DNA of 64,000 nucleotides. It comes from Parietaria judaica. Taxonomy: Eukaryota; Streptophyta; Magnoliopsida; Rosales; Urticaceae. Shown here piece by piece: positions 12,413-24,663 of this stretch. Position 1 is the first letter of the stretch, and each line of letters starts with the position of its first letter. The stretch lies in the NCBI GenBank assembly GCA_954871525.1, contig OX940872.1:10687180-10751179 (forward strand), in the 5' to 3' direction. The notes beneath the pieces are model-generated. The model did not search any database, was not told where the DNA came from, and worked only from the letters and a program-made list of their open reading frames with translations. A program made the position numbers and the translations under genes.

Positions 12413-15400
12413 TGTTGATACCGTTTTTTGGATCAAACACTGTTGAGGCCCAAGTTGTGGATTTTGGGCCTGGCCCAATGTCGTTGGTGAGTGGCGGGCT
12501 TCTGTTGTCTTTTGGATGGGCCTTGTTGCGAGGATGACAGATTTTGTTGTCAATTGACGTTCCTCCCGATCCCGTTGACTTCGGAGTGGTCGCCGTTGAC
12601 TTCTGGGTGAGGTTTTAATCGGCTGATTTGAGGGCCCTGAGTAGGTATTCCTGGCACTAGCCTGGTCAAAGGTCTCTTTTGCAGTTCGGGGTCCTAGGCG
12701 ACCCGGGTTACACACTACATGTTACCTCAGGGCCAGAGGTCGGGGTTACAGGTCTGGGAACCGCTCAGATCGTAGGTACCAGCGAACGGGGGAGTGCTTT
12801 TGACCAGGGAGTGAATCCTGGGAGGTTAGACTCTCGTCCTGAAATGGCTTGTTCTAGTCCGGGCAGGAACTGTCCTCGGAGTTCCGGTATCCTATTCAGA
12901 CCCGGGAGCTAAGAGACAGAACCAAGGCCGCGCAGATCTTTAGAACAAGGGCAGGCGGGGTCATGGACCTTCCCTAGGATTTTCTCCAGGGGGTTCTTCT
13001 CAGAACGATCCCTCAGCCGTCCGGATCTTAGTGGAAATTCCCCTAGGTCGGGCCCCTCGTCCCGAATTGTGGGCCCAGGCTCGTGTCCCCAGGCTATATC
13101 CTCAGCCGCGCAATGGACTGGGGAGATAGACCGGGCACCGCGTAGAACTAGGCCTATCAGGCGGACCGAGGACCAAGTGGGAATTTCACCAGGGCTTCCG
13201 CTTTTCGTAAATCTCTCACTTTTTAGGACCTGAAAAAAGGGAACACCCGAGGTCAAAGGAAACAGGGGGGGTACCCCCTGATTCACCTCCGTCGCTCAAC
13301 ATTAGAACGGTATTTGAGGGGAGGCGAGTATATCAGGGGTAGAGAGAGAGAGAGAGAACTCGAGTCGAGTGAGTTCGAATGAGTTCGAATGAGTTACCGT
13401 TTAACTGAACTGAGCTTCTATTTATAATAGGGTCCGGGGGCCCATGTGCAATATAATATTGTCCCAAGGGTCCTTGGGCAATTATTTATTTATTTTCAGG
13501 TCCCCGAATCAAGATGGTCAGATCCCGGCCGTCCGAGATGCATCGGACGGCCCACAAGCCTTCCAAGAGGGCCACTTGCTTGCAAGTGGCGTGCAAGTGG
13601 GATGGAAGGCTGCCCACAAGTGGGCTGATGCCATCCAGTGGGGCCCACAGTCTGGGGCAGCAAGAGGGTCGCGCCACGTGGCGCGATCTTCTGGGTTTTC
13701 TCACCCGTGGGTCCCACGAAGAGGTGTTTTAGTGTTTTTCGCTCCCGGTCCCGTCCCGTGTCTGTTTTTCACAAATTTTATATCGTTTTTGGGTGTTTTC
13801 ATATTTTTAAGAACACCTGGACACTTTGTTTTGCGAAAACGGGCCTCCGGAGGGAACTTTGTGTTAGACATGTGTGTCCTTAAACAATATATTTTATCCC
13901 TTTGTAAAAGATTATGACAAGTCGTTGAATAATGATGATGCTTATTATGATAATCTTATTATAGTTTCTGGTAGAGTAAAATAGAATGTTTGATTCCTTA
14001 GTTCATGAAGGATGCAATTATGTTATTATTATCACAACAGAGTCAATGTGAGGAAAAATTAATAATCATAATAAATGAACTTAAAATGTCCATGACCTGA
14101 TCAACTGGGTGGGAGCCCATTAATCGTATAAGGTCATTAATGTGACTAAGTGATAATCCTATTCTGGATTTTGTGTGTGTCACACTCACTAGAAGTGCAT
14201 TAAGTATGAAGTGTCTTCATACTGGACTGGACCTGACTTAAATTCAGGAAGTTATCATATAAGACCGTCACTGATAACTTGGAGTTGAGTCTATAGTAGA
14301 TGATCAAATGGATATTTGATCTAAGTCCTGAGTGATCTTGAGTCCAAGCTGCTGACTTGATTGTTCTTTGATTTAACCGTTAAAGAACACGAAATATTAC
14401 AGCTGTTCCCAACACTATTATTTTGGGAACATGATAGTCAGCAGTAAGGATAGCTTGGTCATAGACATGGGCATCACACAGCTCTCCTTAGAGTGATGAT
14501 GATTCCCTTGATTGTCGGTGGTGAGAAGTGAGAGATACCGATGCGCAACTTATGAATCGAAACCATAAGTGGGTTACTCATGATATTGCTGACTAAGTCA
14601 AGGATGAAAAATACAATGAGGGGCATAACGGTAAAAACCGCCTGCTCATTTATGAATCATCAAGTGAAAGATCAATAACCAGAATTTGATTGTATCAATG
14701 GACACCCTGCTATTATAAAGGGAATAATATATACCGTATCACTAAAGAGTGCAGCCTCGAGTCTATAGTGGAATCACTTCGAGGTTTGACGAACAACAAG
14801 CAGTTCGTTGGAGCTTAAGTGATACGGGTCCATGGTCCCCAGGATAGCTCCATAACGGATGATACGTACGTGATTAAGATACATTCTGGATAATGTTTAA
14901 TCATTTGGCTTGACTTATAAAACTGAAAGGTCTGTGTCAGACATCAGATAGTTTTATCGTTGGCGTGGCAAAAGTATCATATTTTGGTACATGAAATTAA
15001 CTGACAAAAAGAAAGTTAGAATTTATATTTTCTATCAGCACCATGTTGTTGGAAATTAAATTCTAAGCAGCTTTTCTTTTTGAACCAAGTCATTTCGACT
15101 TACGGTTAGTGATTTATGGATTTTCTAAGTTTGTGATCGGTTCGATAAACTTTGAAATTAAATCACATGTCACGAATTTAAATGATGGTGTGACACCATG
15201 ACATTTTTATGTGTGATATTGAGATCAGGATTTATTAATATAATTTAATTATTTGGATTTAATTATTAATATCTTATTAATAATTAATTAATAATTAATA
15301 GATTTATATTAATAAATGAATATATATATATTTATATATATTAATATGTGTAAATTCGAATTAGGGTTTGTTATATGAAACCCTAGTTAAATTCGAATAG

Positions 15401-16702
15401 CTTGATTTGGTATTTCTATATTTGCGGCATAAGTACCAAATGTTTTGGTATTTTAGCAAATCCCTAAAATCAATATTATCCATTGGATCGGTTATGATTT
15501 AGTATCAACCGTTGGATTAGGATATTGATAAATTCAAAATTAATAACTTGGTGACCAAGTTCTATTTTTCGAATTTGATTAATTAATTGTATCCGTTGGA
15601 TCGGTCTAAGATTTAATATTTACCGTCGGATTGAGAATTGATTAATTATATATATATATATATATATATCTATATATATTCGAATTATGTTTAAGGATAA
15701 ATTCAAAAAATTGTTTTAATAAATCTATTTATCCTAAACTTATTTGATCCATTAGATCGGTTTTAAGAATCATCTCAACCGTTGGATCTAGATAATAATG
15801 ATTCGAATTATATATATATATATATATATATCATAATTCGAATTTTATGATGATAAGAAGATAAGATTGGATTTTTGATTTATCTAAATCTTTCTGATTT
15901 AATTAAATCCCTAATTAATTATATCCATTGGATTTAGATGAGATTAAATCTAGACCATTGGATTGAGATAATTAATTATATTTAATTAATGAAATTCGAA
16001 TTTAGGGAGGGAATATCTCCAAATCGGTTACAGTCTTGAGCCTATAAATAGGAGGCTCATTCACATTTTTCACACCTTTCCCCAGAGAAAAATTCAATCT
16101 CTCCCTCTTCCTCAGGGTCTGCGAATTTTCTCTCTGATCTCTTTCTTCTGGTTCGGCTTAGGAGACTATTTCTCCGGAAGCTTAAAAAGAACCATCAGTT
16201 AAAGTTTTGCGACGGAGTCCTGCCGGCGAAGCCCACGCTTCGGTACGAGGATTCCAGGAGAATATCCCGGAAGATCACGGGAGATTCCCTCAGCACCGGC
16301 GGAGCCCTGCCCGATTCAGAGCGCGCAGCCGGAAATCGTCAAACGAGGTACGGCCTTATGCATTGGGTTAATAAATGCAAACATTTACTGCTTTCTATTT
16401 ATTTCCTATTATGACTAGTTTATTAATAATGAGTTATGAATATTAAATTGCATAATATCTATCAGATCTTGGGGATATGGTTATTATCCGATATTCGGAC
16501 CGTTATACTGATAACAAGTTTTTCCGCTTTAAAATAATTTTTAAATGTTACCCGGACGGTTCGGAGGTATAAATCGAGATAATTATACGGAATCCGAGAC
16601 GTGATTTCCAACACTTTGGTGTTTAAAAATGATTTAATTAATAAAAAAATGATTAATTAAATAATTTTTCTTTATTAATGTACTTTACAAAAATACCCAA
16701 CA
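12413..16702 (-). mobile_element. Solo LTR, family A, interrupted by a second solo LTR
   Basis: Ends are TGTTGATACCG and ACCCAACA, flanked by a perfect 5-bp duplication AATAG (12408-12412 and 16703-16707). Without the nested insert the LTR is 1533 bp (12413-13861 plus 16619-16702). It is the inverted sibling of the LTR at 28661-30386: shared blocks include the GATCCAAAAAACGGCATCAA end, the CGGGCCTCCGGAGGG block and the TATA region. Its TATA (minus strand, 13418-13430) shows transcription toward lower coordinates. No internal retroelement domains are attached, so it is a solo LTR. The GC-rich open frames inside are not genes. Confidence 0.87.
13862..16613 (+). mobile_element. Solo LTR, family B, 2.75 kb, nested in the family A LTR
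   Basis: Starts TGTTAGACATG and ends GATTTCCAACA, with a perfect 5-bp duplication CTTTG at 13857-13861 and 16614-16618. Removing it restores continuity of the host LTR with its sibling. A promoter CCTATAAATAGGAGG lies at 16041-16055, followed by a CT-rich leader, so it is oriented plus. There is no PBS, polyprotein or second LTR, so this is a solo LTR, unusually long. TA microsatellites sit at about 15647-15669 and 15810-15830. Confidence 0.85.
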
Positions 16703-16707
16703 AATAG

Positions 16708-18035
16708 TATGTTGGCTTTATTTACATGATAATATTTTCTGTATCAACTTTATATTTTATATGTTCAGATTGGAGAAGACGATTTTACAAAATGGGAAAT
16801 CATTTATTCATTTTCAACAGTTATCTATTGGTATAAACACCCTTCAAAGTTCTTCTGATAACACAGAAAGTATATTCTCAACACAGTGTTATGGGCTCCA
16901 ATAATAATCCATGTGCTTCGGGTATGATCATATGATGTCCCAACAATATTTTTATCTATATCATTTCCAATTTGCAACAATATTACAAAAATAATCCGCT
17001 CAAAAGTACAATGTAAAAAAAACAAAAACAAAAACAAAACAAAAAAACTAATTATGAATATACATTACACAGTCGCTAATGAAGTACAAGAGTACTTAAT
17101 TTTCCAAAAAATAATTATAAATATAGATAAGTGATCTTAATCTGACGATCTAACTTAATTACTCATTAATTGAAAATTATTTCTTTATTTGAAAAGAAAA
17201 TTTCAAATTCTACTCTAAAAAAAAGCTTAAAATTGATTTTTCGCTCCAAAAATCTTAAACTATAAAACTACACTTTTGCACTTTTCAATCCCCACATCAC
17301 CGTTTGCATTATTATGTTACATTTTCTTAACTTCTATAAAAAAATAAAAAAATAAAAAAATAAAAAAACTCTTAAATACAGGCACATTAAGGGCGGACCT
17401 AGAAAATGATTTCAGAGTTGACAGACGACAATAGAAAAATATAAAATATATATTATATTATACTTAATGTCTCAAAATATATAATTGTATCGTAATTATA
17501 CAATAATCTTTACTAATTTAACGAGTATCGAAAATCTCATACAATTTTTTTTTCTTTCTTAATGATTGAATCTATAATTGATATTTTCACCCACAATACT
17601 AAGTAAGGTTAAAGAAAATGAGCGTATTTAAAAACAAAAAATAAAACAAGGACTAAACCGAAGAAAAAGAAAGTAAAAAATGAGAGTGAGCCCACACTTC
17701 ATCTTCTTTATCAACCTTGTGCTCTCTTACAATCACACAGTTTAAAAGCTCGCTCTTCCTTCTCTGATGGCGTCAATATAAAACTTTTTGTAATCAAAAT
17801 AATTAAAATGCTAATAGAATTTTTTTTCTTTTGCTTTTTAAGTTAATCAAACACACCCTAAAAGAGTGAAGGTGAATTTTGTTAAACTTTTAATGATATT
17901 TTGAGTAGTAAAGCATAATTCTTTATAGTAAATCTAGAGTAAGAAATTTTTAGGGTAAAGATTCATTTTTAGTAAACATTAGGCCCTGTCGTGTATGGAA
18001 TGTTTATGTGTTATTGAGCCAATCACCAGAAAATA
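16708..18035. other. Intergenic with one dispersed repeat piece
   Basis: AT-rich, no gene. The stretch at about 17385-17590 (GGGCGGACCTAGAAAATGA and the following TGTCTCAAA block) is a diverged copy of 43236-43410, so the two belong to one dispersed repeat family whose ends I cannot fix. Confidence 0.5.
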
Positions 18036-18044
18036 AAATACAAA

Positions 18045-19512
18045 GGAAAATTCATTATTTAGTGATGAAATAAGGTAAAAATCGATATTTGATCATGAAT
18101 GTTTCAAAATTTGAAAGCTAATGATGTTCATTTTTTATGTGATCAACGAGGTCCTGGGTGGAGATTTTCTCAACACCGCCAAAATATTATGTGGTCAGTC
18201 GGGAATTGTAAACCGGGCAGCTATGTCATTATCTAACGGGAGATCTCTGAATTTTAAGCTGGATATGCCCGTGAAATACTCTGGCGCTAATCGACGGTCT
18301 TTTCCACCGAGATTAAAGTGGAGTCTTCCCGGCACCAAAGATTCCACTCTATGCATGATGAGTTGGTGGATGAGTCTGGAGGGCACGACCGTATCGGGAA
18401 GCTGGAAAATGTCCCGAATCGAAGAGTCTTGTCGAATACGTTCCAGAAGCCCTTGTTGCTGAAATTTCTCTCAAACTTGTATAAGAATTCTGGTAGCACG
18501 GTGGGTTCCCGACGCGAGAACATGATGCTGAGCTTCGGGGAGAGTAATAAGCTTCTACAATTTACGGGAACATCAAAAGTGGAAATAGGAATGTTAGTAT
18601 GCGAATTTGGATATGACCGAAGTCGGATTTCTCATAATGTCTGAAGTCGGGATTACAAGCCTCGAAGTAGGGGTTCATCTAAGCGAATTCGGTTATGGGT
18701 TCATATGTCCAACTTCGGTATCATAACCGAATTCGCATAGATGAACCCCTACTTTGGATCCTACTCATTCGGGGATTGTCACCGAGGTCGGTTATCTAGG
18801 GTACTAACTTCAGCTACGTAATATACACCGAAATTGAGTCTTAAATCACCAACTTCGACTTATACAAAACTCTGTATTCATATATATAAGCACCGACTTC
18901 GGTTATATAAACACTCGAATTCGGAGAACAAGATCAGTGCTTATATCTACGACATCATTTCCTATAAAAATACCGCATTCGGTTATAAAAACACCGACTT
19001 TAGTTTTGTCACACTCGAATTCGAAGAACAAGGGGTCGATGCCATTGGGGAATGGCATCCCCTAACACCGAACTCGGTCTGAAGTCACCAAATTCATAAA
19101 TCTATCATCAAAGTCATCGGAATTTCTAAATCTACCATCAAAGCATATTGAACCCTAAATTCTTAAATCGTAAACGTTGGAGCCCTGGTCGAAACTAAAA
19201 AAAATTGCTCAGCCAGATATGTGGATTTCGGCGACGACGTTAGGTCGGGAATACAAATGAGGCGATGTTTCAAACTGGAGCGTCGATGAAGAAATCTGAG
19301 GATTCTGTGTTTAGAAGTCGGGAATATGAAGGGGGGCGATGTATTAAACTATAGTGTCGATGATATTGTCTGAGGGTCGGTGTTGGAGGAAATAAAAGGT
19401 CCAAGGGCAAAAAGAAAAGAAAACAATGAACATTAATAGTTTTCGAAATTTGGAACATTCATGTCTAAGTATCGATCTTTTTCTTATTTCATCACTACAT
19501 AATGAATCTTCC
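18045..19512. mobile_element. Long-TIR element with internal hairpin and GAATTCGGTTAT-type repeats
   Basis: Inverted ends of about 75 bp (18045-18120 and 19434-19512), sharing AGTGATGAAATAAG and CATGAATGTT blocks. Flanking 9-mers AAATACAAA and TAATGCAAA match at 7 of 9, suggesting an old Mutator-type duplication. The middle carries a near-perfect hairpin (arms 18665-18697 and 18722-18754) and many degenerate copies of ACCGACTTCGGTTAT. A 113-codon open frame at 18121-18462 resembles nothing I know and could be a captured fragment. Confidence 0.7.
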
Positions 19513-19801
19513 TAATGCAAATATTACTGATTTTTTTTTTCTTTTCAGTATGATATGTATAATGTGTGTCAAATTTGCCTTCATATTTTCAACCTATCTA
19601 ATCATAAATGTAAGTTAGTCTTGTCACCATGTGCATGTAAGTCATAGAAAATCTTTATTTCACTTGTTTATTGTCAGTACTCGGTAGAGAGGAGATTACA
19701 ATTTTTATATCATTATTTTACCGTGATAATATCCACAGTTATGTTTTTTAATAAAACTGTTTGGTTATTGTGCACCCACCAGGTTTTGAACATAATATTA
19801 A

Positions 19802-20956
19802 CGATTAATTGTGACAAAAATATTCAACCTTTGGTCAAATTCTATGCTGTGTTACAATTCTGTAAATGGCGACAAAAGTACCTAAACTTAGCATTTGAGA
19901 GTTGGCCGAGAATATCTATCTATATGGCAATCAGTCTTTACCGCATGGCACTTGGCTGCCAAGTGGCATGCCACGTAATTATTATTTTATTTAAAAAAAA
20001 TTAAAAAATATATATTTTTTTTAAATATTTTTTAAAATGAAATTATTTTTATTTTTTAAACAAAGTTTTTTTTATTTTTATTTTTAATAAATTTTTTTAA
20101 TAATAACAAATAAATAATATTTAAATTTAAATATTCATTATTGATTTTAATTTTATTTTTAAAAAAGTGGGTAGAACGAATTAATTTTCACCGCTCACGG
20201 TTCACTTGAACTCTAATTCCGGTCGGGTTCACGCGTCGAATAAAATTGTTTAATATGTTTAATAATAATAACTAATAAACACATACATAATGTTTAAAAA
20301 GTCAAGACATAATTATATACACACCACTTATTCAAAAACAAAAATAGTAGTCATATTTATATTTAATGAAAAATTATTTTTATTTGTTTGCATGAAATTT
20401 TTTTGTGTTTGCATTTTAGAATAATAATAATTGTTCAATATGTTTTTTTATTTATATATTATTCTTTTTTAAAAAAAAATTATGTTAAATAATCATATGA
20501 TTATTATTAGTTATTATTATTAAACATATAAAGCGATTTCGTTTCACCCGTAAACCGGATCAGAGGCGGAGCTTGAGTGAACCGTGAACGGAGATTTTTT
20601 TCTTTATTTTTTTTCGTTTGATCCACTTTTCTAAAATGAATAATTATATTTAAATATTCATTATTGGTTTTTATGGAAAAAATATTTTTAAAAAAAATTA
20701 AAAAGTTTTTTTTTTTAAATAATTAAAAAATATTTATTTTAAAAAAATATTTAATAAAATAATAATTACATGGCATGCCACGTGGCGGCCAAGTGCCATG
20801 TGGCGTGCCACGTGGAAAAGGTTGATTGCCACATAGATAGATAGTCTCGGTCAACTCCCAAATGCTAAGTTTGGGTACTTTTGCCGCCATTTACGGAGGT
20901 TGTATACACAGTCGAGAATTTTACCAAATGTTGGATATTTTTGCCGCAATTATCCC
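19802..20956. mobile_element. Foldback Mutator-like element, family 2, copy a
   Basis: 1155 bp, flanked by a perfect 9-bp duplication TAATATTAA (19793-19801 and 20957-20965). Each arm of about 550 bp is the inverted copy of the other: TIR with AATTGCGGCAAAAATAT, then AATGGCGGCAAAAGTACC, then a CCACGTGG/GGCATGCC palindromic zone, A/T-rich runs, and a GGTTCAC...CCGGT block near the centre. The same family recurs at 44354-45387. Confidence 0.87.
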
Positions 20957-20965
20957 TAATATTAA

Positions 20966-21892
20966 GGTCGGTATTTTGAAAATAAGGATAATAAATTTTA
21001 GAAGCCCGTCAATTTATCTTTTTTGTTTTTATTTAACTTCCCATTTTATAAAATGTTAACTTTGTAATTTTGTCGATATTAATCCCTTATGTTATATTTC
21101 CGTTTGTTTTTTATGAAAATATTTTTGTGTTAGTAACCTTAAGGTCAAATAAATTCTCATATTTGTATATGGTATTTCGTTCTTTATTCGACTTAAGTAG
21201 GATTGGTATTCTTTCGTAAAAAAATAAAAACCAAAACAAAAAAACTAATAGAAATTTAACAGAATGAATAAATGTAAAAATAAATTATAAATTCAAGAGT
21301 ATCGTGGTATTTTATAAAACGAAAGATTAATTAAAGACAAAAGAGTAAGTTTGGGGCTTTCAGAATTGATTGCTCTGAAAATAATTATAGGAGTTGTACT
21401 ATACTACCTATGCTCAAAAGTATTTGTTTTAAATTTATAAGAAAAATAGAATTTACCGTCAATATTATAGAGTAAGTATTAAAATAAAATTAAAAAATAA
21501 TTAAAAAAATTAAAAAAAAATTGGTAGAACTAATATCAAACAAAGATTATATTGATTTTTATATTAATTATTTTTGTATTATAACTAATCTCAATCTTTA
21601 CGTTACTATTACTAAAAATTTATATTGATTTTTTTGGTATAGAACTAATCTCATACCAAGAAACAATTTAAAAAATCAAGTTTGTGATCATAAATTTTGA
21701 TAATCTAGTGTTATTATATCATTTGAAAAGTGAAGATAAAATATAATTAACGCAACGACAGTTTTTAATTCGCCAAGAACCAAAAATATATATTAAGTTC
21801 GGAATAAACTTCAAGAACAATTTACGAACACCTCCTAAATGCATCTTTAATTTATTATTGACCATATTTAATATATATATATATATACATGT
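20966..21892. other. Intergenic, no gene seen
   Basis: AT-rich; a TA run precedes the MITE at 21901. Nothing else is supported. Confidence 0.45.
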
Positions 21893-21900
21893 ATCAAGTG

Positions 21901-22170
21901 TAGAGCTGCACATTTTCACCGCGAGACGCAACCGCGACTCGTCGCGACGCACGTTTGGAGTTCGCGACGTTCGCAACGTGGAGGGCGAAAGTCGCGACGC
22001 GTCGCGACGTGGAGAGCAAAGTCGCGATGGGTCACGATCACTTGATCCGACGGCCACGATCTCGCCACCTCATCTCGCGACCACACACGCCACGACGCGT
22101 CGCGACGTGTTTTCTCGCGATTTTGGCGACTTAATCGCGACGCGTCGCGGCCACGCGATGTGCAGCTCTA
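21901..22170. mobile_element. GC-rich hAT MITE
   Basis: 270 bp, with terminal inverted repeats TAGAGCTGCACAT / ATGTGCAGCTCTA and a perfect 8-bp duplication ATCAAGTG (21893-21900 and 22171-22178), the hAT signature. The interior is packed with TCGCGACGCGTCGCGA-like palindromes, in sharp contrast with its AT-rich surroundings. Open frames across it in both directions are by-products. Confidence 0.93.
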
Positions 22171-22178
22171 ATCAAGTG

Positions 22179-22818
22179 GGACATATTCATTATTAATTTA
22201 TCATGTTTGTCGTGTATTGAGGTTGCACAAAGTATAACTTAATCAGTATATTAATTTATGGAGCACTAAATAATTGAGGCTCCACAGTATTTTTTTATTT
22301 TTTTTTATTAGAGATTATTGTCTCGGTAGATTATTTTTTTTCATGCTACGATATATCTTAATAATATATTTTATAGCTTCTTTTAAGCTTTCAAGAAAAT
22401 GTTTTTTAATTACATAATTGTAAATCAACCGCAAATTTATCTACGAGTATGTTAAGGTGATACAGTCTGTGGGTACATATAGATAAAGTTTGCAAGATTT
22501 TTAGAATCGATACGGATCGTCTTGATCCTATAAGTACACTCCATAATTAATGGATATACTAATAAATTTTGTGATAAAAATAAATAAATACCACTCAAAA
22601 TTTAAAACAACATAAATTTGTAAGAAATCATATTTCTTAAGAAAATAGCATTTTTCTAATTACACTCTATAATTGTGTTTGAAAAACCAACGTTTAATAC
22701 TCATTCTTTGTTTTAACCGGATAAAATATCAATATATTTGTCTCATTTACGAGACATATAATTTTTTAGAAGTTTTTGATAATCATTTTATACATAAGAG
22801 AAAAATATTAATGTTTTA

Positions 22819-22861
<43 letters not shown>

Positions 22862-23346
22862 GCTGCTTTTTCAAACATTTTAATATTTATAACGTTAATA
22901 TCCCTCTTCAAAAATATTCCAACTCATACCGACATAAGTGTATTAGGTTTTTCAAACACTTACCAAACATTGATGATTAGGCAGCCACAAACTCTGATAA
23001 TACAATTAATGAAGATTAAAATATATTCAATTACTCTAAAGTTGTTCACTTATGCTACTCCACTACACTTTTCTTTTTTCCATTCCAAACATAAAAAGAA
23101 ATAGAAAAGAAAAAAAAAATATTACTGCCTATTTAATTTTGGTGATAAGAATATTTCGAAATTCGGTTTCTACGCTTTAATAGAAGTGAAACTCGGTTTT
23201 CGTACGTTTTTACTATTTATTTACTAAAATATTTTATTTTTCAAGTATTGTTTGTTTTATAGGATTCTAATCTACACTCTTATACTGTTTGATGAATTCA
23301 AAAAAACTGTAGGTTTTCGATTTCGGGATGCAAATTATAGTTTATA
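22179..23346. other. Intergenic, no gene seen
   Basis: AT-rich with a long TA microsatellite at about 22823-22859. The 143-codon frame spanning it contains low-complexity residues and no recognisable domain. Confidence 0.45.
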
Positions 23347-23751
23347 CCTTGGTTTTAAATTTTCCGGCATGCCCGTTTTTTAAGAGTTACAGCAACCAAC
23401 ATGGCTTTGCCGTGCGTGTAAACAACTATAACCTAGTTGTATGATTTTATTTTAATTGTAACTCTATATTTATATTTTCTATAAGTTACAAGAATAATTT
23501 TTATTTTTATATACTAATATGCATACAAATATAACCTATCAATACGATCTCTTATTATGAGTGTGTTTTTAGTTATTTATTTATGGCCTATGGTGATAAA
23601 TAAGTAATTATGAGCTTATATAAAATAATATAATAATCGTCGAAATATTTAAAATTATTTTCTACTTTTCCGTCGATATTTCAGTCAACATGCGGCATGC
23701 CCGTAAAATGGAAGGAGCGAAACGGCGTCGGCATCGCCATTTAGAACCTTG
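23347..23751. mobile_element. Possible small hAT-like element
   Basis: Ends CCTTGGTTTTAAAT and, inverted, CAAGGTTCTAAAT, each followed inward by a GGCATGCCCG block. Flanks GTTTATA / GTTTATTA are nearly identical. The ends resemble those of the element at 43955-45481. Degenerate, so the call is tentative. Confidence 0.5.
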
Positions 23752-23759
23752 GTTTATTA

Positions 23760-24663
23760 TTGTAAAAAGAGTGTAGATTTAGAATTCAAGGAACAAGTTG
23801 TACAAGACATTTTGTTATGTAAATAAGTGTAAAATTTAGAAATATGTATAAAAAAATGTCTAACATACTTCAAGATGTAGAAAATATTTTTCTTAAAGAA
23901 ATTAAGAGTAAAATCAAGACAACGTTACCAATCTTTGACTTATTCCGGACAAGTCGCAAACTTTTAACTCTGAAGATTAGGCCAGTCCCAGTTTTGGAAA
24001 GTCTATATTTTTTAAGCTCAGTATTAGGCTAGCTTCAATATTGGGCCAGAGCCGGGCAAGTTCAATGTCCGTAAATGTAATTTTTTATAATTAATTAGTT
24101 ATTAACAAAAAAAAATAACAATATTTAAAATCTAAAAGCACTCCATACCGGTACCTGCTTCAAATTAACCAATTCGACCAGCTAATCACTTAGCAAATTA
24201 AAACTAGATCACAGAAATGAAAAGAAAAAAAAGTGAATACGGTGTGATTGTAAATCCACAACATGTCCTATCATACCCGTTTTCGCCCGGAAAAAGAAAA
24301 CGCCGAAAAGGAACACACAAGCCATGATAAACGACGGATTAATTTCTTAATCTTCCCAAGTAGGTAAGAAAAATAAAGTATCGAGTACAATCACAAACGA
24401 CATGAAAAGTAACATGGATTAGTAGTTTCGTAGCAGATACCAAGTACCGCATCACAACTATTACACTAAACATTTTACATGTATACCAGTTTTTCCACCG
24501 GAAAGGGCCACAGGTAAAGTAAAAAATAAAAATCGAAGAACGACTTTTAAAATATCCGAGACGGAATTTTCCATGAAAAAAGCTGAATCTTACGCATAAG
24601 CAAAGACCAGCAGCCATAAAATCCCAGTACGTCAGCAATTTTGATATTCTTCTCATCGTCGAG
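23760..24663. other. Intergenic and probable 3' region of the ARL1 gene
   Basis: No coding exon seen. The part next to 24664 should hold the ARL1-type 3' UTR on the minus strand; its exact end cannot be fixed. Confidence 0.4.

Noticed and set aside
12295..13917. GC-rich open frames up to 157 codons
   Set aside because: They lie in the family A solo LTR and are open on both strands because of base composition.
18121..18644. Possible gene in the 18045-19512 element
   Set aside because: Frames overlap on both strands with no known motif or splice structure; kept only as a note of possible captured sequence.
21719..22196. 112-codon frames on both strands rich in Arg/Ser
   Set aside because: Produced by the CG-palindrome hAT MITE.
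22673..23104. 143-codon open frame
   Set aside because: Crosses a TA microsatellite (poly Tyr-Ile) and is AT-rich random sequence.
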